IMG/VR virus record: IMGVR_UViG_3300000227_000018
Span: 8,370-34,138 of that record
Length of the DNA: 25,769 bases
Reading direction: 5' to 3' (one strand)
From: a virus
Shown: positions 16,081 through 22,503 of the stretch, piece after piece
Layout of the letters: each line of letters opens with the position of its first letter
Position numbering within the stretch: the stretch's first letter is position 1
Translations under genes and position numbers: made by a program
Notes under the pieces: model-generated
Database searches by the model: none
The model's input: the letters and a program-made list of their open reading frames with translations, nothing else
What the model was told of the DNA's origin: nothing

Positions 16081-16716
16081 TTATTGAGTTACTATATATC
16101 TTTTAAGAAAAGTATAATTTGGTAAAATTTTTGAATATTTAATATAAACATTCCCGTCTAAATCATCAATATATTTCGATGTTCGATTACAAAAAATATT
16201 AATGATATCAGAAACATTAAAATTAAAAAAACTATACATAATTATATCAACACCCCATATTTTATCATTTTTTAATACATATAACATTTTGTTTTTATAA
16301 TTATAGACTCTATCAAAATCAGGGGGTAATTTAACAATTAAATCATTTAAATTTTTTATTTGAAAAAAAACAGGGTCTAAATTAATATATTGATAATTAA
16401 ATTCAAAATATATATTAGGTGCAATTTTAACAAAATTTTCAATACCATTAATATGTGATGTTTTGTTTTCATCAAAACTATATTCCCAATACAACTTATT
16501 TTTTAAAATTTTTTTATCTAAAATATCTGCATTTTGTATTATTACATTACTTAAATTACATTTTTTCATAAAAGACCAACCAACATATAATGTTGGCAAA
16601 TTCTTAATTACAGTTACTAATTTATTATATTCTAATGGTTCATTATAATAGTTAATGTATTCAACCATATCATGATTAACCAATTCGTTTTCGTATATAA
16701 TATTAGCAATTTTCAT
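16081..16716 (-). CDS. Unknown protein coupled to hldD (211 aa)
   Basis: I do not recognise a named family. The protein is a mix of short strands and helices with many aromatic residues. Distinctive phrases are NLPTLYVGWSFMKKCNLS (about residues 39-56), KNKLYWEYSFDENKTSH and GIENFVKIAPNIYFEFNYQY, then a C-terminal SDIINIFCNRTSKYIDDL segment. There is no signal peptide, membrane segment or nucleotide-binding loop. Its ATG lies inside the end of hldD (14-base overlap), so it is translationally coupled to the heptose operon and is its last gene. That could mean a role in the sugar pathway. It could equally be an unrelated phage gene placed downstream. Confidence 0.72.
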   Translation of the reverse strand: MKIANIIYENELVNHDMVEYINYYNEPLEYNKLVTVIKNLPTLYVGWSFMKKCNLSNVIIQNADILDKKILKNKLYWEYSFDENKTSHINGIENFVKIAPNIYFEFNYQYINLDPVFFQIKNLNDLIVKLPPDFDRVYNYKNKMLYVLKNDKIWGVDIIMYSFFNFNVSDIINIFCNRTSKYIDDLDGNVYIKYSKILPNYTFLKRYIVTQ

Positions 16717-17611
16717 TTTCTAATTGATTAATATATTCAAAAATACCTTGTTCAATACTATAAAAATTATTATAATAACCAATTTTTCTTAATTTATTAA
16801 TTTTTGCTTCAGTATAATACTGATATTTATTTATTATATTTTGAGGCATATCAATATATTTAATATTTACATTTAAATTCAACGTATTAAATATTGCTTT
16901 AACAACATCATTATATGTTCGTGAAATACCAGTACCAACATTATAAATTCCATTTGGTGGTGTATTATTTATAAAGAATAAACATACATTAATCAAATCG
17001 TTAATATATATAAAATCTCTTTTTTGTTCACCATCTAAAATATCATCACGATACGATTTAAATAATTTAACAATATTATTTTTTTTTATCTGTTTATATG
17101 CCTGTAAAATAAATGATGACATATTACCCTTGTGTTCCTCACCATATCCATACACATTAAAAAATTTCAAACCATACCAAAATGGCGGATATTTTTTTTG
17201 TTTCATTACGTATAAATCAAAATTTTGTTTCGACCAACCATATAAATTTAGTGGATTTAATTTAAATATTGGTTCTTCATCATCAAAACCAAATTCACCA
17301 TCACCATAAGTAGCAGCAGAACTTGCATATATCAACGGTATTTTATTTTCAACACATAAATTCCAAATATATATGGATGAAAATAAATTATACATTTTAA
17401 ATCTTTTATCATCATCCAATGTGGTATCAGTAATTGCTCCAAAATGAATTATAAAATCAATTTTTTTTGCATAATTATATAACCAATATAATATATTAGC
17501 CAAATTATCATTTTTAATATCCAAAGATATAACATCTAATTGACCAGTATCATTTAATTTTTTTATTAAATTCGAACCAATAAATCCCAATCCACCTGTT
17601 ACTACAATCAT
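16703..17611 (-). CDS. hldD: ADP-heptose 6-epimerase (HldD/RfaD)
   Basis: Converts ADP-D-glycero-D-manno-heptose to the L-glycero form, the last step before transfer of heptose to a glycan. It is a short-chain dehydrogenase/epimerase: TGGLGFIGSN (residues 5-14) is the NAD(P)-binding turn, ASSAATYG (96-103) holds the catalytic Ser/Thr region, and Y124xxxK128 (YGWSK) is the active-site pair. The family signature FFNVYGYGEEHKGNMSS (150-166) and LDGEQKRDFIYINDL are diagnostic of HldD within the epimerases. Length, 302 aa, is near the usual ~310. Its ATG overlaps the stop of the adenylyltransferase gene (ATGA). The preceding genes supply the kinase and nucleotidyltransferase of the same pathway. 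Confidence 0.92.
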   Translation of the reverse strand: MIVVTGGLGFIGSNLIKKLNDTGQLDVISLDIKNDNLANILYWLYNYAKKIDFIIHFGAITDTTLDDDKRFKMYNLFSSIYIWNLCVENKIPLIYASSAATYGDGEFGFDDEEPIFKLNPLNLYGWSKQNFDLYVMKQKKYPPFWYGLKFFNVYGYGEEHKGNMSSFILQAYKQIKKNNIVKLFKSYRDDILDGEQKRDFIYINDLINVCLFFINNTPPNGIYNVGTGISRTYNDVVKAIFNTLNLNVNIKYIDMPQNIINKYQYYTEAKINKLRKIGYYNNFYSIEQGIFEYINQLENENC

Positions 17612-18039
17612 ATTTGTCTTATTTTATTAATTATGTTAGTTGTTGACATACTATTTTTTATTGGATAAAAAATAACGCCATGTTTAGCAAATTCAGAACC
17701 AATAACATTTTTATCCTTATAATGGTCACCTATTATAATATAATCAACTTCAAAAAGTTTAATAAAATTCCTCAAATCGTTATCACTATCAAAAACCACA
17801 ACTCTATCAACCATTTTTAAATTTGAAATTATTTTTGCTCTTGTTCTATAATCTAAAATTGGTCTATCATTACCTTTCATTTTTTTTATTCTTTCATCGC
17901 TATCAATACCAACTATTAATTTATTAACATTATATTTATTTAAATCATATTCATTTGTATTATATAATTTAGCATACCATAATAAATCAATATGCCCTAA
18001 ATGTAATAAATCAAAACATCCATTTGTCCAAATAATCAT
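17608..18039 (-). CDS. rfaE2: Heptose-1-phosphate adenylyltransferase (HldE C-domain)
   Basis: Joins D-glycero-beta-D-manno-heptose 1-phosphate to a nucleotide to give the activated sugar. The start MIIWTNGCFDLLHLGHIDLL has the HxGH motif (H13-L-G-H16) of the cytidylyltransferase fold. VGIDSDERIKKMKG and RPILDYRTRAKII match the family core, IIGDHYKDKNVIGSEF the 'GxDY..' region, and SMSTTNIINKI the closing signature. In E. coli this domain is fused behind the kinase in HldE; here it is a separate 143-aa protein, a split form also known elsewhere. Whether it uses ATP or CTP cannot be told from the sequence. It overlaps both neighbours by 4 bases (ATGA) and ends in TGA. Confidence 0.9.
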   Translation of the reverse strand: MIIWTNGCFDLLHLGHIDLLWYAKLYNTNEYDLNKYNVNKLIVGIDSDERIKKMKGNDRPILDYRTRAKIISNLKMVDRVVVFDSDNDLRNFIKLFEVDYIIIGDHYKDKNVIGSEFAKHGVIFYPIKNSMSTTNIINKIRQI

Positions 18040-18320
18040 AATTCATTAATTTTTATTGCTTTATCATCAATAATATAATCATAAGATAATTTATTAAATC
18101 TTAATTCATGGTATAAACAACCCCAATCCGTTAATTGCTTTTTTGTTAAATTACTCCAATCAATTCCACTTTTACCGCCTCTTGCAGTCCAATAAATAAT
18201 ATAATGCCCATTAACATATAAATCATTTATTTTACGTATATTATCAATAATTGGTGTTGCTTTTTCATAGCCATATTCGCTATTACAAATTGTACCATCA
18301 ATATCAACACAAAATATCAT
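18036..18320 (-). CDS. Small HAD-family phosphatase (94 aa)
   Basis: A minimal haloacid-dehalogenase fold enzyme: VDIDGTICNS at the N-terminus carries the nucleophile D6 and acid D8, YWTARGG gives the motif II Thr (T45), and YIIDDKA (D85/D86/K87) fits motifs III-IV. Related short HAD proteins with 'WTARG..SGIDW..LT' occur in polysaccharide clusters. In this operon it may remove a phosphate in heptose synthesis, the GmhB step between kinase and nucleotidyltransferase. GmhB itself is about twice as long (near 190 aa) and has a zinc loop, which is absent here, so this is inference from context. It sits 3 bases after the cupin gene and overlaps the adenylyltransferase gene by 4 bases. Confidence 0.8.
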   Translation of the reverse strand: MIFCVDIDGTICNSEYGYEKATPIIDNIRKINDLYVNGHYIIYWTARGGKSGIDWSNLTKKQLTDWGCLYHELRFNKLSYDYIIDDKAIKINEL

Positions 18321-18323
18321 ACA

Positions 18324-18701
18324 TTAACAATTTTGTGTATCACCACCAATAATACGATAACTATCATTCACATCATCATATGTACTGACTTCAAAAATTT
18401 CAGATTCTTGTAATGCTTCCAATCTATGTGCAATACCTCTGTTAATTTCAACAACATCACCCTCATTTAAATTTTTCTCAATAACATCACCATTATCAGG
18501 ATTTATTGTAATTAATATAAAATTTCCTTTTGTAACATAAAACGTTTCTTTTTTATTAACATGATAATGCAAACTTCCTCTACCACCATCATTAAAATGT
18601 AAAATTTTACCGCAATATTCATTCATTTCATTATGAATTACCAATTCATAACCCCATCCCTTTTCAATTTTTTTTGGTTGTAATATTTCTATATTTCTCA
18701 T
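18324..18701 (-). CDS. Cupin protein, phosphomannose isomerase type II-like
   Basis: A single-domain cupin of 125 aa. The lead KKIEKGWGYELVIHNEMNEYC resembles the 'KPWGYE' start of the cupin domain of type II mannose-6-phosphate isomerase. The metal ligands are in place: H45 and H47 (SLHYH), E52 (KKETFYV) and H92 (GIAHRLEA). Such stand-alone cupins are common in sugar-nucleotide operons, often with isomerase or epimerase roles on sugar phosphates, but the exact reaction cannot be read. It may stand in for a step whose usual enzyme (GmhA) is missing here; that is speculation. The ATG overlaps the kinase stop (ATGA), and the gene ends with TAA. Confidence 0.82.
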   Translation of the reverse strand: MRNIEILQPKKIEKGWGYELVIHNEMNEYCGKILHFNDGGRGSLHYHVNKKETFYVTKGNFILITINPDNGDVIEKNLNEGDVVEINRGIAHRLEALQESEIFEVSTYDDVNDSYRIIGGDTQNC

Positions 18702-19495
18702 AAATATTTAATTTTATTAATATCAATCACTGTAACACCCTTTTTACTAACAACCCAAGATGCACATAAATTAGCAAATTTTACTGCACCACAAATATTA
18801 TAATTTTTAATATAATCTGCAACAAAAGCAGCAAAAAAACTATCACCAGCACCGCTTAAATCTCTGACTTCTAATTTATTTTCAATTGAAATGATTTTAT
18901 TATTAAAAGATTCTTTTATATTTATTATCATTGCACCATCACCACCCAATGTTACAATTATAGTACCATCATAACTATTAATAAATGATACATCAATATT
19001 ATCATTAAATTCTTTTTTATTTATTTTTATAAATTTTATTTTTTTTGCCCAATCGCCAATTTTTTTTTTAGTATCTAAAAAAGTTAATTGGTGATTATTA
19101 GAAATATATTCAATTTGTTCTTCATTTAAGAATCCCTTATTATAATCTGAAATAACAATACCATCATAATTATTATATTGAATATTTTTTAATACATTCC
19201 AATCAATAGGATTTACTTTATCATCAATATCTAACCTTAATAAAATTTGATTTGATTGTTCATCAACAAATCTAATTTTTTTTGGCATTAATTCATTAAT
19301 ATCATTTGTATAAATATCAACATTAACATTTAAACCTTTTAAATTATTATAAACATTCATTGCCATACCTTCATTTTCAATAACACGTGTTGGTGTTATT
19401 ATTGGTACTGGTGCTTCTGGTGATAATCTATCACATTTTCCATATTGAAAAATATCATTACAACTATCTCCAATAACTAAAATTTTTTCACTCAT
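18698..19495 (-). CDS. rfaE1: Heptose-7-phosphate kinase (HldE N-domain)
   Basis: Phosphorylates D-glycero-D-manno-heptose 7-phosphate at C1. It is a PfkB-family kinase: the start ILVIGDSCNDIFQYGKCDRL, then SPEAPVPI (residues 25-32), is the HldE signature, where GD..LD..Y.G...R.SPEAPVP is normal. The usual GGAANVA turn is changed to EGMAMNVYNNL. The closing DLSGAGDSFFAAF contains the GAGD anion hole and catalytic Asp. Length, 265 aa, is below the ~310 residues of the domain in E. coli HldE, with shorter loops in the middle. It is the first gene of the heptose operon, with about 100 bases of A/T-rich DNA between it and the interrupted glycosyltransferase, and it overlaps the cupin gene by 4 bases. 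Confidence 0.87.
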   Translation of the reverse strand: MSEKILVIGDSCNDIFQYGKCDRLSPEAPVPIITPTRVIENEGMAMNVYNNLKGLNVNVDIYTNDINELMPKKIRFVDEQSNQILLRLDIDDKVNPIDWNVLKNIQYNNYDGIVISDYNKGFLNEEQIEYISNNHQLTFLDTKKKIGDWAKKIKFIKINKKEFNDNIDVSFINSYDGTIIVTLGGDGAMIINIKESFNNKIISIENKLEVRDLSGAGDSFFAAFVADYIKNYNICGAVKFANLCASWVVSKKGVTVIDINKIKYL

Positions 19496-19597
19496 AATTT
19501 CAAATTTTCACATAAATTGAATAATTAAATTAATAAAATAAAATTAAACATATCATAATTAACTGAAATTATTTTTAATTTACACTAATATTCATAA

Positions 19598-20104
19598 TTA
19601 ATTATAATTATTCATAGTTTTTATTTTATTTACTATATATTCAGGCAAACCAATATCTTCAATTTTATTATCTGTATCAATAAATGGATATTTTATATCA
19701 ATATAATAATTATTTCTATATTTACTAATTGTGTTATATTCATCTGTTTCAATACCATCAGATAATAAATCATCAGATGTAAAATATTTCATATTTGCAT
19801 TTATTTCCCTAACAGTACTAATAAGAAAAAAATCAACGCCACTATTTATATTTGATGATTTAAATAATCTTGCGTATTTTGATTTTAGTGCCATATATAT
19901 ATTTGTTCTAGAATGCGCATCGTATTGTATCAATTTATCATAAGTAAAACTATAAAAATAACTTTTACTAAAATCAATCCAGTCATAATCTAAGTTTTTT
20001 ATTAAATCATATGATTTAACTAAACGCATACTAGGTGAATAACAATCAATACCATGTAGTAAAAAAACACTACTATTATTATCAATATTTTTTCCAATAA
20101 TTTT
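19598..20104 (-). pseudogene. C-terminal part of interrupted glycosyltransferase
   Basis: This stretch continues the 230-aa frame above it in the same phase after a single TGA at 20105-20107. It opens with KIIGKNIDNNSSVFLLHGID, then CYSPSMRLVKSYDLI. The first Met (20029) falls inside the conserved-looking CYSPSMR, so it is not a natural start. The rest (DWIDFSKSYFYSFTYDKLIQ, SRTNIYMALKSKYARLF) completes a GT-A-type domain. Unless the TGA is read through, or the ATG at 20029 is used, it is not made. It ends in TAA, about 100 bases before the heptose kinase gene. Confidence 0.75.
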
Positions 20105-20797
20105 TCATTTTTCTGGTAAATTAATCCATTTATCAACTAATAAATATGTTATTTTTCTACATCCAACGTTATATAATCTATCAATATATTGATAAAAAAA
20201 ATCTTCACCAATCATATTATCATGTTCTTCTTCACAAATAACAATTTCCCAATCAAAATTAACATTAATCTGATTACATAATCCTTCCAAGCACAACCAT
20301 GCAATTTTATTACCATTATATGCTGGAATTGCCACACTTAAATCTATTTTATTACTATCAGAATTTAATATTTCTTTTTTCGTATAATTATATGTCATAT
20401 TATTTATTGTGGATATATTATTAATATTATTTATTTTCTTGTTTAAAGGAACATCAATAACAATATTTTTATTACTATTAATATTAGTACTATAATCAAC
20501 ATTTTTTATTGTTGAATTATTAACAATATCTATATTTTTTGTAACATATTCATTTTTATTTTTAAAAACAAAACCATTTTTCTTTATATTATTATTTACA
20601 TTATCATTAATATCTTTTATATGATTACTATTAATAGTATTATTTTTCTTTACGACAATATTTATATTTTTTTTTACTTTACTAAAATCAATATTATCAT
20701 TCTTTTTTACAACAATTTTCGATTTCAATATTTCTTTATTTGAATCGTTATTAGTTTTTTTTATTATTCTTTTTATATCAATTTTTTGTCTTTTCAT
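20105..20797 (-). CDS. Glycosyltransferase, N-terminal part, ends at in-frame TGA
   Basis: Residues 1-150 are basic, Asn/Lys-rich and repetitive (KIVVKKNDNI, INIVVKKNNTI), very likely disordered. From residue ~152 a GT2-like domain begins: DLSVAIPAYNGNKIAWLCLE, WEIVICEEEHDN (an acidic pair at the usual place) and KITYLLVDKWINLPEK. The frame then meets TGA at codon 231, yet continues sensibly on the other side. With Trp at that codon the text would read NLPEKWKIIG, which fits my recollection of a conserved 'EKW' in this family. The whole 19598-20797 frame would give 399 residues. Trp is TGG elsewhere and TGA is a real stop in three ATGA overlaps, so a nonsense mutation, sequencing error or readthrough is likelier than a changed code. 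Acceptor unknown. Confidence 0.75.
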   Translation of the reverse strand: MKRQKIDIKRIIKKTNNDSNKEILKSKIVVKKNDNIDFSKVKKNINIVVKKNNTINSNHIKDINDNVNNNIKKNGFVFKNKNEYVTKNIDIVNNSTIKNVDYSTNINSNKNIVIDVPLNKKINNINNISTINNMTYNYTKKEILNSDSNKIDLSVAIPAYNGNKIAWLCLEGLCNQINVNFDWEIVICEEEHDNMIGEDFFYQYIDRLYNVGCRKITYLLVDKWINLPEK

Positions 20798-20805
20798 ATT
20801 AAAAT

Positions 20806-22116
20806 TTATTTACCATTATTTGGTTTTCCTTGCGTTTCTGTTAACACGTAATTAATCCATTTTATTTTTAATTTTTTATTTAATAATTGTTTTACTACCC
20901 GATAGTCTCCATAACTCCAAGAACCCCAATCAACTGGTAAATGTTTTGTATGAAACATAATTCCAATACCTGATACATTACCAGCATTTATTCTTTTGCC
21001 AAAATCATTATCATTAGGAACAATCCATCCATTTTCATTTATTTTAATATTTACTTTCCATATTAATAACTCATCTTCATTTTCAATATGATTAATAATA
21101 ATTTCCAATGATTTTTTATGCGAAAACATATCATCATCATCTAAATACATCACCCAACCATATTTTACATAATTCGCTAATTCATTTAAGTGTAAATTCC
21201 ATGGTGCTGGATATGTATTATATTCAGGCATTAACCGTGGATATTCAACATCTTTTAATTTTAAAAAAATTGTATTATCATAATAATTACAATCAATATC
21301 ACTTCCCACAATATGATTAATATTCTTATGTGTTTGATTTACTATTGATTCTCTGCATTTTTTAAATAAATCAGGTCTATTATGTGTTCTCGTTATAATA
21401 TTAATCATAATATCATTATTTTCTTTATTATCTTGACAATAATAAATTGGTAATTCATCATAATATTTTTCAACAAATTTTTTTCTATTTATATCCCATT
21501 CCTTATTTACAGTACCAATTGAATTATGTAATATTCTAATATCCGTTGTTACACCAATATTACATCCATCTAAATAATTCGGTATGCAAAATGATAAATC
21601 ATAAAAATGAAACCCATTAAAATCTTCATCAAATTTATGTATTATTGTATCAGGATTAAACGAAATGAATAATCCATCTACTAAAACAACAGGACTAATA
21701 CATCCTTTTTTTTCTAAACTATATTCACTAATCCATGTTTTGTATCCATTTGTATGTTCAACAATTCCAATCATTTTACTACGGTCTTCCCACCAAACAC
21801 CACTTTCTGGCAAATATGTACTACCAGCAACTCCAATTATATCATAATTACTATTATTAAATTTATTTAATAATATTTTTCCCCAATTTTTAGTTTTAAA
21901 ATAAATATCATTATGACACATTACAAAAATACAATCATCTTCATACTTTGTATGTATTGCATGATTATATATATATGAAAGACTATATTGATTATAATTA
22001 TTATAATAATAAATTTTATGATTACAACCTATTGTATTTTTTATGTGTTCAATAAATTTATTATTTTCATCATTTGACAATTGTGATGAAAATATAACTA
22101 CTATTTTATTCTTCAT
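20806..22116 (-). CDS. Two-domain glycosyltransferase (436 aa)
   Basis: Two GT-A-like units in one chain. Residues 1-~225 resemble the 'Glyco_tranf_2_5' type: IVVIFSSQLSND, FVMCHNDIYF (HND at 68-70 in place of DxD), IIGVAGSTYLP, VDGLFISFNPD and FHFYDLSFCIPNY. Residues ~237-436 look like a second GT2 unit: INIITRTHNRPDLFKKCRES, SIVNQTHKNINHIVG and the metal-site motif MYLDDDDMFS (D326-D329), ending with WSYGDYRVVKQLLNKKLKIK. The second domain is likely the catalytic one with sugar nucleotide; both may act. No membrane segment or signal peptide is present, so it acts in the cytoplasm. It lies 8 bases ahead of the interrupted glycosyltransferase and upstream of the heptose operon, so heptose is a plausible donor sugar. 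Confidence 0.85.
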   Translation of the reverse strand: MKNKIVVIFSSQLSNDENNKFIEHIKNTIGCNHKIYYYNNYNQYSLSYIYNHAIHTKYEDDCIFVMCHNDIYFKTKNWGKILLNKFNNSNYDIIGVAGSTYLPESGVWWEDRSKMIGIVEHTNGYKTWISEYSLEKKGCISPVVLVDGLFISFNPDTIIHKFDEDFNGFHFYDLSFCIPNYLDGCNIGVTTDIRILHNSIGTVNKEWDINRKKFVEKYYDELPIYYCQDNKENNDIMINIITRTHNRPDLFKKCRESIVNQTHKNINHIVGSDIDCNYYDNTIFLKLKDVEYPRLMPEYNTYPAPWNLHLNELANYVKYGWVMYLDDDDMFSHKKSLEIIINHIENEDELLIWKVNIKINENGWIVPNDNDFGKRINAGNVSGIGIMFHTKHLPVDWGSWSYGDYRVVKQLLNKKLKIKWINYVLTETQGKPNNGK

Positions 22117-22156
22117 TTTATGATTTTTATTTTACTGCACAAATAAAATAAAAATT

Positions 22157-22164
22157 TATAAATA
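22157..22164 (-). promoter_or_regulatory. Candidate TATTTATA promoter box
   Basis: Minus-strand TATTTATA lies 41-48 bases ahead of the ATG of the two-domain glycosyltransferase, in the spacer after the baseplate genes. It is a plausible start for the glycosylation and heptose unit, but the spacing is looser than for the best examples. Confidence 0.3.
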
Positions 22165-22176
22165 TAGCAATATTTT

Positions 22177-22485
22177 TTATTTTATTGATTTCAATATATT
22201 TTCATAATCCATAATTGCTTTACTTAATGGATATGGTATTCTTATAACTGCTCCATCAGGTATATCAAATTCTGAAACATATTCACTATTTGCATATAAA
22301 ATTAAAAAATCATAAAATGGACTATTATAATAGATATTTGATAATTTATCCATTCTACTAGTCGATGTATACCAATAAACATATTTATCTGTTGAATTTA
22401 TTGGTAATTTAATAAATGGCATAGGTATCAATGTGCCATCACTATTTTTTAAATTAGAATATCTATCGTAATCAAATTTTACCAT
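22177..22485 (-). CDS. Baseplate wedge protein, T4 gp53/LysM-like
   Basis: The frame can be read from TTG at 22491, but the ATG at 22485 (MVKFDYDRYSNL) is the better start, giving 102 aa. The pattern STSRMDKLSNIYYNSPFYDFL, then LILYAN and IPDGAVIRIPYPL (about residues 41-88), is that of gp53-type baseplate wedge proteins and the LysM-like tail proteins of contractile systems, which clamp baseplate parts together. The usual lead Trp is here as YWYTSTSR. It lies 18 bases after the 965-aa baseplate/tube protein, which supports a shared assembly. At this size it is near the single-domain length of the family. Confidence 0.7.
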   Translation of the reverse strand: MVKFDYDRYSNLKNSDGTLIPMPFIKLPINSTDKYVYWYTSTSRMDKLSNIYYNSPFYDFLILYANSEYVSEFDIPDGAVIRIPYPLSKAIMDYENILKSIK

Positions 22486-22503
22486 AATCAATTATTATTA
22501 TCA

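Noticed and set aside
19598-20797. A changed genetic code (TGA read as Trp) for the whole phage
   Set aside because: Trp is encoded by TGG throughout and TGA is used as the stop in three ATGA overlaps (17608, 18036, 18698). Only one internal TGA was found.
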